Shown here one piece after another: positions 20,281-29,760 of a stretch of 64,000 nucleotides of DNA (positions are counted from its first letter, which is position 1; each line of letters starts with the position of its first letter). Source of the stretch: Acinetobacter cumulans (lineage in GTDB: Bacteria > Pseudomonadota > Gammaproteobacteria > Pseudomonadales > Moraxellaceae); assembly GCF_003024525.3 (NCBI RefSeq), contig NZ_CP035934.2:744001-808000 (forward strand), given 5' to 3'. Made by a program: the position numbers and the translations under genes. The notes below the pieces were generated by a model, which was given only the letters and a program-made list of their open reading frames with translations, made no database searches and was not told the DNA's origin.

Positions 20281-20501
20281 ATGTACAAAGATGTCGTTTA
20301 ACTTTTGTTTGAGGCTGATTTAAAATAAAAGTGCGCCAGATCAGTTGCTCGAATAGCACATAAGGTCAAAAATATTGTGTGTATTTTTATACTTGGCATT
20401 TAGAAATGAACAAAAACCAAGTAAATTAGGCGGAAATCGAAATACATAAATTAATGTATACTTCATCACATAATTAAAGTGAAAAAATTTCTGGAGATGA
20501 C

Positions 20502-20930
20502 ATGAGTATTATTCAAGAATTTAAAGAATTTGCCGTGAAAGGCAACGTGATGGACTTGGCTGTCGGTGTCATTATCGGTGGTGCTTTCGGTAAAATTATC
20601 GATTCCATGGTAAAAGACATTGTGATGCCATTGATTTCATGGATCCTTGGTGGTGACGTGGATTATTCAAACTGGTTCGTTGTACTGGGTGATAATCCAA
20701 ATAACCTGACAACTTTAAAAGCAGCGCAAGATGCAGGCTTAAATGTTTTAGCTTATGGTAACTTCCTCACCATTTTGATTAACTTCCTATTGCTTGCATG
20801 GGTTGTGTTCTGGTTAGTGAAATTGATGAACAAAGTTCGTCGTCAAAAAGTGGAAGAGCCAGCTCCAGCAGCAACACCAGAAGATATTGAATTGTTGCGT
20901 GAAATTCGTGATGAATTGAAAAAACGTTAA
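20502..20930 (+). CDS. mscL: Large-conductance mechanosensitive channel
   Basis: A 142-residue protein of normal MscL length. The N-terminal [26 protein letters not shown] carries the amphipathic helix and pore-lining TM1; TM2 is [24 protein letters not shown]; the C-terminal bundle is [13 protein letters not shown]. It opens under membrane tension to release solutes during hypo-osmotic shock. TCTGGAG precedes the ATG. It is a single gene with its own terminator. Confidence 0.95.
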   Translation: MSIIQEFKEFAVKGNVMDLAVGVIIGGAFGKIIDSMVKDIVMPLISWILGGDVDYSNWFVVLGDNPNNLTTLKAAQDAGLNVLAYGNFLTILINFLLLAWVVFWLVKLMNKVRRQKVEEPAPAATPEDIELLREIRDELKKR

Positions 20931-20946
20931 TCATGATGATACATAT

Positions 20947-20973
20947 AAAAACGGCGCTTTGAGCGCCGTTTTT
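20947..20973. terminator. Terminator after mscL
   Basis: AAAAACGGCGCTTTGAGCGCCGTTTTT is symmetrical enough to serve both mscL and the converging gene that ends at 21027. Confidence 0.85.
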
Positions 20974-21026
20974 GATTTTGAATCAAGAGCTATAGACATG
21001 TAATACAGGCTTAAATGGCCAAGGTA

Positions 21027-21449
21027 TTAATGCACAAACATATCCATAAATTCGCGAATTTCTTGAATAGCTGTTTCCACATCAGTGGTTAGCCAAGTTG
21101 GTTCAAAAAAACCTGCATAATGGTCTAAGCGGTCTTGCGGTACAACCAAGCGAACGGGGCATTCTTCTTCTAATAAACGCCAAGGAATGATCGGCACCTC
21201 GTTGTCTAAGAAGGCTGAGACATTGCGAATATCAATCACCATCGCATTGATGCATTCCGGAAAAGGCATCACCGAGAACTCTTCTGTACGACGACGAAAA
21301 TATTCTAAATCGCCCCATTTCAGCAGAAAGCTCGGTTTATTAAATTCCATGATCCCAATCAGATGCTGATCACGGGTGTAGTGTAATGTACAGTGATGAG
21401 TGACGTCAGTGTCAAGATCAAGCGTTACACTTTGTTGACTATACGCCAT
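21027..21449 (-). CDS. Unrecognised 140-residue protein
   Basis: No family is recognised with confidence. It is soluble, acidic and free of signal peptide, with hydrophobic strand/helix alternation (MVIDIRNVSAFL, CPVRLVVPQDRLDHYAGFF, TAIQEIREFMDMF). That layout could suit a STAS-like fold, but no diagnostic motif is present. It stands alone between mscL and the ethanolamine operon; codon use is like its neighbours, so it is probably a real gene. Confidence 0.6.
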   Translation of the reverse strand: MAYSQQSVTLDLDTDVTHHCTLHYTRDQHLIGIMEFNKPSFLLKWGDLEYFRRRTEEFSVMPFPECINAMVIDIRNVSAFLDNEVPIIPWRLLEEECPVRLVVPQDRLDHYAGFFEPTWLTTDVETAIQEIREFMDMFVH

Positions 21450-21596
21450 AAATAATCAGTGCATAAAAAATGAAGTGCATAATTATAGCTCATTTCCTTT
21501 TGGAAATGCAGACTTTCCCTGATGGACAGATGGGCGTACTAAAATACTTAAAACTCAATAAATTTGAATAAGATAACAAATTAGAACAAGGCAAAT

Positions 21597-21624
21597 TTGA
21601 CTAAAAATTCAAAATTGGTATAGC
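21597..21624 (+). promoter_or_regulatory. Candidate promoter of the ethanolamine operon
   Basis: TTGACT at 21597-21602 and TATAGC at 21619-21624 with a 16-bp spacer lie about 48 bp before the permease start. No regulator gene is adjacent. Confidence 0.4.
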
Positions 21625-21671
21625 TTGTGCTTATCACTGAGTGAAAAATAAACATAAGATCAGAGGTGCCT

Positions 21672-23111
21672 ATGTCTGAATTAAAATCTGCTGTTGCACC
21701 ATCGACAGCACATGCAGAAACAGCCGATTATTTTGCACAACGACAACTCAAAAAAGGGGCTGTGGGCTGGTTGCTTTTAGTTGGCTTAGGGGTGGCCTAC
21801 GTCATTTCAGGTGATTTTGCAGGATGGAACTTCGGCCTTGCTCAAGGTGGCTGGGGTGGCATGTTTATAGCCACAGTTGTGGTTGCGCTGATGTATTTGT
21901 GTATGTGCTTATGTATGTCGGAAATGTCGACCATGCTTCCAACTGCAGGTGGTGGTTATAGTTTTGCCCGAACTGCATTTGGCCCGATGGGGGGCTATCT
22001 TACGGGCACTGCGATTCTGATTGAATACGCAATCGCACCAGCAGCTATTGCCTGCTTTATTGGTGCTTATTGCGAATCCTTATTTGGTATTGGTGGTTGG
22101 ATTATTTATTTGCTCTGTTATCTACTGTTTATGGGGATTCATTTAAAGGGCGCGGGTGAGGCACTTAAGATCATGTTTGTGATTACAGCAGTGGCTGCTG
22201 TCGCACTTATGGTATTTATTTTCGCTATGTTGCCAGCATTTAACAGCGCGAATTTATTTGATATTGCTGTACATACAGAGGCTACAGGTGCAAGTGCTTT
22301 CTTGCCACTAGGCTATTTAGGGATTTGGGCAGCAGTGCCTTATGCCATTTGGTTCTTCTTGGCTGTTGAAGGTGTGCCATTGGCAGCAGAAGAAGCCAAA
22401 GAGCCTGAAAAATCATTGCCTCGAGGCTTAATTGGCTCAATGCTGATTTTGGCTTTTTTTGCACTTAGTATTTTATTTTTAGGGCCTGGTGCCGCCGGTG
22501 CTGATGCATTAAAAGCCTCTGGCGCACCGTTGGTCGATGCATTAAAAGCAGTTTATGGCGCCAATACTTGGTTGGCAGGTTTTGTTAACTTTGTGGGCTT
22601 GGCGGGTTTAATCGCAAGTTTCTTCTCAATTATCTACGCTTATTCACGTCAGATCTTTGCCTTGTCTCGTGCAGGTTATCTCCCTAAAAAATTGTCTTTG
22701 ACCAATAAAAACCATGCACCCCATTGGGCAATTATAGTGCCGGGTGTGATTGGTTTTTGTATGTCATTGTCAGGTGAAGGTGATTTACTTATCTTGATGG
22801 CTGTGTTTGGTGCAACCATTTCTTATGTGCTGATGATGCTGTCTTATATTAAATTAAAAACTTCAAAAGCTGACTTGGTGCGCCCTTATAAAGCACCTGG
22901 CGGTGTGGTGACTGCAAGTATTGCCTTGGTGTTGGCGGCTATTGCTGTAGTGGCTGGTTTCGTCGTAGACCCTAAAGTTTGGTTGATGGCGGCTGCCATT
23001 TACGTATTATTTATCTTGTATTTCTTGCTGTATAGCCGTCATCACTTGGTTGCAGGTACACCTGAAGAAGAGTTCGCAAATATTCAACAAGCAGAACAAG
23101 AGCTGAAATAG
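21672..23111 (+). CDS. eat: Ethanolamine permease
   Basis: A 479-residue APC-superfamily transporter with about 12 helices. It has KKGAVGWLLLVGLGVAYVISGDFAGWNFGLAQGGWGG-type N-terminal sequence, characteristic of the ethanolamine permease family, and AVEGVPLAAEEAKEPEKSLP in the middle. I start it at the ATG at 21672 with GAGGTG just upstream; a GTG at 21666 falls inside that site. Its neighbours eutB and eutC follow in the same direction within 25 bp, so it feeds ethanolamine to the lyase. Confidence 0.9.
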   Translation: MSELKSAVAPSTAHAETADYFAQRQLKKGAVGWLLLVGLGVAYVISGDFAGWNFGLAQGGWGGMFIATVVVALMYLCMCLCMSEMSTMLPTAGGGYSFARTAFGPMGGYLTGTAILIEYAIAPAAIACFIGAYCESLFGIGGWIIYLLCYLLFMGIHLKGAGEALKIMFVITAVAAVALMVFIFAMLPAFNSANLFDIAVHTEATGASAFLPLGYLGIWAAVPYAIWFFLAVEGVPLAAEEAKEPEKSLPRGLIGSMLILAFFALSILFLGPGAAGADALKASGAPLVDALKAVYGANTWLAGFVNFVGLAGLIASFFSIIYAYSRQIFALSRAGYLPKKLSLTNKNHAPHWAIIVPGVIGFCMSLSGEGDLLILMAVFGATISYVLMMLSYIKLKTSKADLVRPYKAPGGVVTASIALVLAAIAVVAGFVVDPKVWLMAAAIYVLFILYFLLYSRHHLVAGTPEEEFANIQQAEQELK

Positions 23112-23136
23112 CGATAAAGGTAATTAGGAGGGAAAC

Positions 23137-24522
23137 ATGCTCTACCAAATGAATGTGGCACATCATCATTATGTTTTTGCTGATTTAAAAACCTTAATGG
23201 CTAAGGCGACGCCAGAACGTTCGGGCGATCAGTTGGCGGGTATAGCTGCAGTGGATGCCACAGAGCGAGTGGCTGCACAAATGTGTTTAGCCGATGTGCC
23301 ATTAAAGCAGTTTTTAAATGAGGCGTTGGTCGATTATGACCGTGATGAAGTGACACGTTTAATTATGGATGAGCATGATGCTGTCGCGTTTTATCCTATT
23401 TCACATTTTACTGTTGGGGATTTTCGCGATTGGTTATTAAGTGCAGATGCCACAACAGAAAAACTACAGGCGCTACAACACGGGTTGACTCCTGAGATGG
23501 TGGCAGCGGTCAGTAAGATCATGCGTAATCAAGATCTTATTTTGGTTGCCAAAAAATGCCGAGTGATCACAAAATTTCGTAATACGATCGGTTTAGAAGG
23601 ACATTTATCGACGCGCTTACAACCCAATCACCCCACAGATGATGTATTGGGGATTTCTGCCAGTATTTTAGATGGGCTGATGTATGGCAATGGCGATGCC
23701 GTTATTGGCATTAACCCAGCAACAGATAATGTGCAGAACCTGTCAGAGCTACTCAAGCTGATGGATTATATTATCCAAGAATATGACATTCCGACCCAGT
23801 CTTGCGTACTCACGCATGTAAGCTCAGGCATACAGCTGGCGAACCAAAATGTACCTGTGGATTTAATGTTTCAGTCCATTGCAGGGACGCAAAGTGCCAA
23901 TACAGGCTTTGGTATTGATCTTGCCATGTTACAAGAAGGTTATGAGGCGGCACTGAGCCTGAAACGTGGCACCGTTGGGCAGAACGTAATGTATTTTGAA
24001 ACTGGGCAAGGCAGTGCCTTATCAAGCAACAACCATTTTGGGGTGGATCAACAAACTTTAGAAGCACGTGCTTATGCCGTGGCAAGAAAGTACAAACCCT
24101 TTTTGGTTAATACTGTGGTGGGCTTTATAGGGCCTGAGTATTTGTACAATGGTAAACAGATTATACGTGCAGGCTTAGAAGACCATTTTTGCGGAAAATT
24201 ACTGGGTGTGCCGATGGGCTGTGATATTTGTTATACCAACCATGCCGATGCTGATCAAGATGATATGGATGTGTTGCTGACTTTACTGGCCAATGCAGGC
24301 CTTAATTTTATGATGGGTATTCCTGGTTCAGATGATGTAATGCTGAATTATCAAACCACATCATTTCATGATGCTTTATACATTCGACAGCTGTTGGGCT
24401 TAGAGCCCGCACCAGAATTTGCAGTCTGGTTAGAGCAACAAGGTATATTGAAGCAACAAGCACAGCAATTGCATTGGCCAAGCCAAATGCCCGATCAATT
24501 TGCACGACTGTTGCGCTCTTAA
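23137..24522 (+). CDS. eutB: Ethanolamine ammonia-lyase large subunit
   Basis: A 461-residue protein with typical EutB segments: GNGDAVIGINPATDN, TQSCVLTHVSSGIQLA, FQSIAGTQSANTGFGIDLAML, YFETGQGSALSSNNH and MGCDICYTNHADADQDDMD. With EutC and adenosylcobalamin it converts ethanolamine to acetaldehyde and ammonia. A strong AGGAGGG precedes the ATG. No microcompartment genes are near, so this is the short, carboxysome-free type of pathway used for nitrogen. Cobalamin must be made or imported from elsewhere in the genome. Confidence 0.95.
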   Translation: MLYQMNVAHHHYVFADLKTLMAKATPERSGDQLAGIAAVDATERVAAQMCLADVPLKQFLNEALVDYDRDEVTRLIMDEHDAVAFYPISHFTVGDFRDWLLSADATTEKLQALQHGLTPEMVAAVSKIMRNQDLILVAKKCRVITKFRNTIGLEGHLSTRLQPNHPTDDVLGISASILDGLMYGNGDAVIGINPATDNVQNLSELLKLMDYIIQEYDIPTQSCVLTHVSSGIQLANQNVPVDLMFQSIAGTQSANTGFGIDLAMLQEGYEAALSLKRGTVGQNVMYFETGQGSALSSNNHFGVDQQTLEARAYAVARKYKPFLVNTVVGFIGPEYLYNGKQIIRAGLEDHFCGKLLGVPMGCDICYTNHADADQDDMDVLLTLLANAGLNFMMGIPGSDDVMLNYQTTSFHDALYIRQLLGLEPAPEFAVWLEQQGILKQQAQQLHWPSQMPDQFARLLRS

Positions 24523-24537
24523 AGGGAGTTGAAGCGA

Positions 24538-25356
24538 ATGAAATTATCAGCAGATCTTCAGTTTCAAACACGTGTTGAGGCCAACGCGTGGGAACGCCTA
24601 AAACAGTTTACTGATGCACGTATTGCATTAGGACGTGTGGGAGGGAGTTTACCTACACAGCCTTCTTTAGCATTTCAGTTGGCACATGCCCAAGCAAAGG
24701 ATGCTGTGTTAAAACCCCTAGATATAGAGGGGTTACGATTGCAACTCACTGTGGTGAATAATGAGGTTTTGCAAGTCGAAAGCTGCGCACAGGATAAAGA
24801 TCTTTACCTAAAACGGCCTGATTTAGGGCGGGAACTATCAGAGGCTTCACGTCAGTTACTCAAAGATTATGTGCAGTCAAACCCCAATACTTATGATGTG
24901 GTGATTGTGGCGGGAGATGGTCTGTCTGCACGAGCCATAGAAGATAACGCGCCGTATTTTATGCAGCAGTTTTATGCAAGTTGTCAGCAGGCGCAATGGC
25001 GTGTAGCACCTTTTGTCATTGCGACTGGCAGTCGTGTTGCATTGGGCGATGAAATTGCCGAAATTTTACAAGCAGATATGTTGGTCATGTTAATTGGAGA
25101 ACGGCCAGGGCTGAGTTCACCTGACAGCATGGGGATTTACTATACTTGGCAAGCACGGCGTGGCTGTCATGATGCGATGCGTAATTGTATTTCTAATGTG
25201 CGCCCTGCAGGTTTATCTACACAGCTTGCCATACAGCGCTTATTGGGGCTGATGAACAAATCTAAACAACTGGGCTTATCGGGTGTGCACTTAAAAGATG
25301 AACATGAAATGACCATAGATACACAAGATACAACACGCCCTAAACGCTTATTTTAA
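24538..25356 (+). CDS. eutC: Ethanolamine ammonia-lyase small subunit
   Basis: A 272-residue protein with ARIALGRVGGSLPTQPSLAFQ, VIVAGDGLSARAIEDNAPYF, LVMLIGERPGLSSPDSMGIY and RNCISNVRPAGLS, all usual for EutC, which contributes to adenosylcobalamin binding. GGGAG lies 9 bases before the ATG at 24538. It is 15 bp after the eutB stop and is the last gene of the operon. Confidence 0.94.
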   Translation: MKLSADLQFQTRVEANAWERLKQFTDARIALGRVGGSLPTQPSLAFQLAHAQAKDAVLKPLDIEGLRLQLTVVNNEVLQVESCAQDKDLYLKRPDLGRELSEASRQLLKDYVQSNPNTYDVVIVAGDGLSARAIEDNAPYFMQQFYASCQQAQWRVAPFVIATGSRVALGDEIAEILQADMLVMLIGERPGLSSPDSMGIYYTWQARRGCHDAMRNCISNVRPAGLSTQLAIQRLLGLMNKSKQLGLSGVHLKDEHEMTIDTQDTTRPKRLF

Positions 25357-25510
25357 TGTTCAGATAAAGTATCACCTTGAGTCTATTCGACTAGGCTCGA
25401 CGGATACATTTATGCTTTACAGGTTTTCACTAGATGTTAATGCATTTATACAGTGTGTAGTGTTTGGCTTGTTAAAATAAAAGAGTCAAAGGACACAAGG
25501 TGTAAAGATT

Positions 25511-25657
25511 ATGATGCATGATTTTAAAAAACCACCTTTTAGTTTGAGTCGAGCAGACATACAACATAAAGAAAAATTGCCTGTCTATATTTTGATGTTA
25601 GTGGGATTTTTCTTACTTGCTTTATTATTGTATATGTTTGCTGGGATGAAACCCTAG
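25511..25657 (+). CDS. Small single-pass membrane protein (48 aa)
   Basis: The frame begins MMHDFKKPPFSLSRADIQ and ends with a hydrophobic helix (VYILMLVGFFLLALLLYMFAG) and a short MKP tail. AAGG lies upstream. A charged, hydrophilic N-terminus and a clear membrane helix suggest a real small inner-membrane protein, but no family is recognised. Either of the first two Met codons could start it. Confidence 0.55.
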   Translation: MMHDFKKPPFSLSRADIQHKEKLPVYILMLVGFFLLALLLYMFAGMKP

Positions 25658-26121
25658 CTAAAAAGCGTTCGATCCTCAGTATGTTTTCAATATTTAAAAT
25701 GTTGAAATTAAATATTAAATAAACCATTTGATTCAGTTTGCTTAAGCTTTATTACTTGAATTAGGTGAGAAGCAATCAAAAAGTATAGGTTTCTACAGTG
25801 AAGTTGAGCATCTGTGTTTAAGGTGGATTACAACGTGATCCACTTCAATAAAACCTGATCACTCATGTTATGAGTATATGATTTAAGTCTCTAATATACA
25901 TAATTTTTAAATCCAAGACCCAGCCCATGTGCTGGGTCTTTTGCAATGCTCTGTGCTCTTTTGTTGTAGTTATGCATTTAACTATTGTTTAGAAAGTGAA
26001 CAAATCTTAATGTTTAAAGGTTATATAAAAAGATAACTGTGTCACAGATATAAAGACCTCGTACAACAAGTATTAAAGCGTGTTACGACATGATTTTTAG
26101 CAATAAAGAGGGCCAAACAAA
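25658..26121. other. 464-bp intergenic stretch with an orphan terminator
   Basis: I see no gene. A strong terminator-like hairpin at 25915-25942 lies about 260 bp beyond the small ORF and 180 bp before the next gene. It may end the small-ORF transcript, or an unlisted small RNA from about 25750-25940. Confidence 0.4.
25915..25942 (+). terminator. Intergenic terminator
   Basis: AAGACCCAGC, a 6-base loop, then GCTGGGTCTT and TT: a perfect 10-bp stem. Confidence 0.7.
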
Positions 26122-27672
26122 ATGAATCAATATCTTAATCGCCCAAATGGGCAGTTCGATGCAATGTATTACTGGGATCAGTTCCATCCAATTTTAAGTG
26201 CAGTGGCTATTTTATTAATTGGTTGGATTGTTGCTTTATTGGTTGCAGGGGCAATTAAAAAGCTTTTGCAAAAAATTGGCACCAATGACAAATTGTCCAA
26301 TGCAACAGGTCATCGCTCAAATATCGAAAGTATTGTGTCTCGGATTGTATTTTGGATTATCTTGGTAATTGCTGTCATTGGTGCATTAAATGTGCTGAAT
26401 TTGAACAGTATTAGTGGTCCATTTAGTAATATGATTCAGCAGTTCCTGCTTTTTGTTCCTCAGCTTTTAGCGGCATTGGCTGTTGGATTTATTGGCTGGA
26501 TTGTGGCCAATTTGGTCAAAGTCAGTTCTCAAAAACTATTAGATAAAACACAACTGGATGAAAAACTTAGCTCCGATGTTGGTGTGAGCCCACTGAGTGA
26601 AAATATCAGTAATATCGTATACTGGCTGATTTTATTGCTATTTTTACCGATTGTGCTGTCGATTTTAGGTCTGAATGGCTTGCTGTATCCTGTGCAAAAC
26701 ATGGTGAATGAAGCCGTTTCATATTTACCAAATCTGTTTATTGCCGGCGTGATTATCTTCGTAGGTTACATCTTGGCAAAAATTGTGCGTGGAATTGTCG
26801 AAGGTCTGGTCAGCAGTTTGAGCATACAACAACAAGCTGAAAAACTGGGCTTGTTTAAAAATGGCAATGTTGCACGGTTACTGGGCTCATTTGTATTTGC
26901 CATTATTATCTTCACTGCATTAATTGTGGCATTTGAAGCTTTAGGCATTGATGCGATTTCGCAACCAGCGACTGCAATGTTGCACGAAGTGATGTATGCC
27001 ATTCCCAATATTATTGCCGCAGGCCTAATTTTAATTTTGGCTTATGTCGTATCACGTTTGGTGGCACGTTTAGTTTCTGAAGTTCTAGCGGGTACAGGTG
27101 TAGATAACGTACCAGCAAAAGTGGACTTACAGCGCTTTTTAGGAAGCACGAAACTATCTGATATTGTAGGTTATCTGATTGTATTCTTTACCATGCTGTT
27201 TGCAGTATCCGAAGCGGCTAACCGTTTGGGCTTTGCACAAATCAGTGACTTAATTGCCATGTTTATTCACTTTGGTGCCAATATCTTGCTCGGTGCTGTA
27301 ATCTTAGTGATTGGTTTTTGGCTGGCAAATGTTGTGGCAAATGTCGTACAACGTGGGGAGTACAATAGTTCGCGCTGGTTAGCTAATCTAGTCCGTGTAT
27401 TGATTATGGGCTTGGTTGTCGCGATGGGTCTACGTGCGATGGGCATTGCAGATTCGATTGTGAATTTGGCTTTTGGCCTAACATTGGGCGCCGTTGCCGT
27501 TGCATTTGCTTTGGCCTTTGGTTTAGGCGGTCGTCAACCTGCAGAGCGCTTATTGTCTGATTTGTTAGATAAAGCGAAAAAAGAAGCTGAAAAGCCGACG
27601 GATGTGAAAGCGCAATTAGTCGCACCACAAAAGCCAATTATTACGCCACCTCCAACGGATACACCTGAATGA
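26122..27672 (+). CDS. Mechanosensitive-channel-related protein with TM-helix repeats
   Basis: A 516-residue membrane protein built from about five copies of a hydrophobic unit of the type LLxGWIVAxLVxxxIKKLL, starting near residues 29, 112, 205, 292 and 387. This is the conserved TM-helix repeat found next to MscS-type pores. The last part (ANLVRVLIMGLVVAMGLRAMG, then FGLTLGAVAVAFALAFGLGG) is compatible with a pore-lining Gly/Ala-rich helix. It is probably an inner-membrane channel responding to osmotic stress. AGAGGG precedes the ATG. A Pro/Thr-rich tail ends the protein. Confidence 0.78.
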   Translation: MNQYLNRPNGQFDAMYYWDQFHPILSAVAILLIGWIVALLVAGAIKKLLQKIGTNDKLSNATGHRSNIESIVSRIVFWIILVIAVIGALNVLNLNSISGPFSNMIQQFLLFVPQLLAALAVGFIGWIVANLVKVSSQKLLDKTQLDEKLSSDVGVSPLSENISNIVYWLILLLFLPIVLSILGLNGLLYPVQNMVNEAVSYLPNLFIAGVIIFVGYILAKIVRGIVEGLVSSLSIQQQAEKLGLFKNGNVARLLGSFVFAIIIFTALIVAFEALGIDAISQPATAMLHEVMYAIPNIIAAGLILILAYVVSRLVARLVSEVLAGTGVDNVPAKVDLQRFLGSTKLSDIVGYLIVFFTMLFAVSEAANRLGFAQISDLIAMFIHFGANILLGAVILVIGFWLANVVANVVQRGEYNSSRWLANLVRVLIMGLVVAMGLRAMGIADSIVNLAFGLTLGAVAVAFALAFGLGGRQPAERLLSDLLDKAKKEAEKPTDVKAQLVAPQKPIITPPPTDTPE

Positions 27673-27698
27673 CCTAAAATAACCTGTACAAACAGACT

Positions 27699-27728
27699 GA
27701 AAATAACCACTTTAGAGTGGTTATTTTC
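27699..27728 (+). terminator. Terminator after the channel gene
   Basis: GAAAATAACCAC, a 6-base loop, and GTGGTTATTTTC make a perfect 12-bp stem, 27 bp after the stop. Confidence 0.7.
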
Positions 27729-27769
27729 ATGAACTCAAGTTAAATTTATATACGAAAAAAGGTAAAAAA

Positions 27770-27937
27770 ATGTCTAAGAAAGCCCCGAATAAATTTTTTG
27801 CGCCTATTGTGATTGCTGGCATTACTATTGGTTTTCTTGCTAGTGCATATCAATTTATATTTGCACAAAAAAAGCGCAATGAAAAACAACAGCCAATGGT
27901 AGATCAGATTGAAAATGAACAAGAAGTTCAAAAATGA
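27770..27937 (+). CDS. Small membrane protein (55 aa)
   Basis: A 55-residue frame: MSKKAPNKFF, a membrane helix (APIVIAGITIGFLASAYQFIFA), then a charged Lys/Glu/Gln-rich tail. AAAAAAGG precedes the ATG by 7 bases. No family is recognised. A minus-strand open frame in the same place is judged a shadow because it lacks these features. Confidence 0.55.
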   Translation: MSKKAPNKFFAPIVIAGITIGFLASAYQFIFAQKKRNEKQQPMVDQIENEQEVQK

Positions 27938-28071
27938 TGGTTGAAATTTAATCTTATTTTGATATTTTAGTAAATGAATTGAAGCATAAATAATAAAACA
28001 TAGGCCGTGGTTTTCATCGGATTGAAACAGGCATGAATTATGCTTTCAATTATATAAACGGAGTTAAAATA

Positions 28072-28236
28072 ATGGGGGTATTCCAAATGATGCATAAAGT
28101 ATTTAATTTCATCACGTCAAACACAGTTGCAACACCAAGTCATATTCAACATGCTGTGGCTAAAATGGATCGTACGATTGATCGTATGGGCAACAGTCAA
28201 CATGTACAATTGTTTAAAACGGATTACTTAGAATAA
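28072..28236 (+). CDS. Small unrecognised protein (54 aa)
   Basis: I start it at the ATG at 28072, with GGAG 8 bases upstream; the frame is open from 28033. The protein is short and polar (MGVFQMMHKVFNFITSNTVA, then KMDRTIDRMGNSQHVQLFK). Function unknown. A strong terminator follows, which supports a real transcript. Confidence 0.5.
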   Translation: MGVFQMMHKVFNFITSNTVATPSHIQHAVAKMDRTIDRMGNSQHVQLFKTDYLE

Positions 28237-28265
28237 GTACTCGCAATATTTAAAATGCATATATA

Positions 28266-28299
28266 AAAAGAGGCTGTTGATATCAACAGCCTCTTTTTT
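28266..28299. terminator. Bidirectional terminator
   Basis: AAAAAGAGGCTGTTGATA and its exact complement, with A and T tracts. It serves the small gene on the plus strand and the flavoprotein gene ending at 28326 on the minus strand. Confidence 0.85.
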
Positions 28300-28325
28300 A
28301 TTCTAAGCTTGAAATGAGCTGAGCA

Positions 28326-29525
28326 TTAAACATACTCTGAGGCTGCATGTGCTGATGACCATGCCCATTGGAAATTAAAGCCACCCAAGTGACCAGTAAC
28401 ATCTAAAATTTCACCAACAAAATACAGACCTTTTTGTTTTTTACTTTCCATGGTTTTGGATGAAACTTCAGTGGTATCTACACCACCTAGTGTTACCTCT
28501 GCAGTGCGGTAGCCCTCAGTTCCTGATGGTTTTACCTCAAATGCAGATAAGCGCTGTGCGATTTGTTCTAGCTTATCATCACTGATATTGCCAATTGCCG
28601 TGTCTGCTTGTTCTAACCAAATTAAGTTTTGTAATTCAGTCACCACGCTTTTAGGTAAATGCTCAACCAATAAAGTACGCAGTAGAACTTTGGCTTGGTT
28701 TTGCTTTTTCGACTTTAAAAAATCAAGTAAATCTAGGCTAGGTAAAAAATCGATTTTAAAGCTTTGACCTGCATCCCAATAATTTGACAGTTGTAGCGAG
28801 CTTGGTCCACTCAAACCGCGATGGGTAAAGAGCAGGGCTTCAGTAAAGCTATTTAAATCGTTAGACAACGTTGCTTCAACGGCATTACCACTTAAGCGCG
28901 TGGTGACTTCTTTAAAGCTGTCCGAAAACATAAACGGAACCAAGCCTGCGCGTGTAGGATAAACATGATGACCAAATTGCTTGGCAATATCATAACCAAT
29001 ACCTGAACCGCCGAGGGTAGGAATAGACAAACCACCAGAGGCCACTACCACAGATTCGACTTCAAAGTAGCCCAGTGAAGTTGCAACTTGGAAGCCCTGT
29101 GATTCTAAAGCGTTGACTGCTTTTACTTCACAGTTGGTTTTAATGTCGACCAAGCCTGTTTTTTCGCATTCTGCCAATAGCATTGCCAAAATTTCTTTAG
29201 CGCCATTTAAGGTAAAAAGCTGGCCATGTTTGCGCTCTTCATATTCGATGCCGTATTCGCACACCATGCCAATGAAGTCCCAATTGGTATAACGCGTTAA
29301 AGCAGAAATCACAAAATGTGGATTGTGTGAAATAAAGTTTTCAGGCTCGACATACAGGTTGGTAAAGTTACATTTACCACCGCCCGACATGAGAATTTTT
29401 TTGCCGACTTTATTGGCTTTTTCGACCACCACCACTTTACGGCCACGTTGAGCTGCCATATATGCTGTCATTAAACCCGATGCACCTGCACCTAAAACTA
29501 AAACATCATAGTGATTTGAAGACAT
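28326..29525 (-). CDS. NAD(P)/FAD-dependent oxidoreductase, YhiN/HI0933 family
   Basis: A 399-residue flavoprotein from the ATG at 29525. The FAD-binding Rossmann motif is VLGAGASGLMTAYMAAQRGRK, followed by the family signature VGKKILMSGGGKCNFTN. The C-terminus has GLYFVGEILDVTGHLGGFN and a final WAWSSA, as in HI0933-like proteins. The family is widespread but the reaction is unknown. The frame is open to 29624, but homologous sequence begins at MSSNHYDVLV. It is a single gene. Confidence 0.86.
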   Translation of the reverse strand: MSSNHYDVLVLGAGASGLMTAYMAAQRGRKVVVVEKANKVGKKILMSGGGKCNFTNLYVEPENFISHNPHFVISALTRYTNWDFIGMVCEYGIEYEERKHGQLFTLNGAKEILAMLLAECEKTGLVDIKTNCEVKAVNALESQGFQVATSLGYFEVESVVVASGGLSIPTLGGSGIGYDIAKQFGHHVYPTRAGLVPFMFSDSFKEVTTRLSGNAVEATLSNDLNSFTEALLFTHRGLSGPSSLQLSNYWDAGQSFKIDFLPSLDLLDFLKSKKQNQAKVLLRTLLVEHLPKSVVTELQNLIWLEQADTAIGNISDDKLEQIAQRLSAFEVKPSGTEGYRTAEVTLGGVDTTEVSSKTMESKKQKGLYFVGEILDVTGHLGGFNFQWAWSSAHAASEYV

Positions 29526-29760
29526 GGCAAACTCAATGGAACAGAAAAGCACAGCATTATAGACAATTTTAGGCAGAAGCCGAATGTTGTTTAGCGTTTT
29601 AAGGGCAGATTCAAATGGCTGCAATGCAACATGCTAAAGCAGAAGGTGGCTAAGTGATTTAAATTTAGTAGATATTGGACAGTCCAAGACCATCGGATCT
29701 ATCTAGAAAATTTTGAATCGCAAATTTTGCATTGCATGGCAGGATAGAAGGATCGCCTTA

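Noticed and set aside
27746..27931. Minus-strand 61-codon open frame
   Set aside because: It mirrors the plus-strand 55-aa membrane protein, which has the better start signal and composition.
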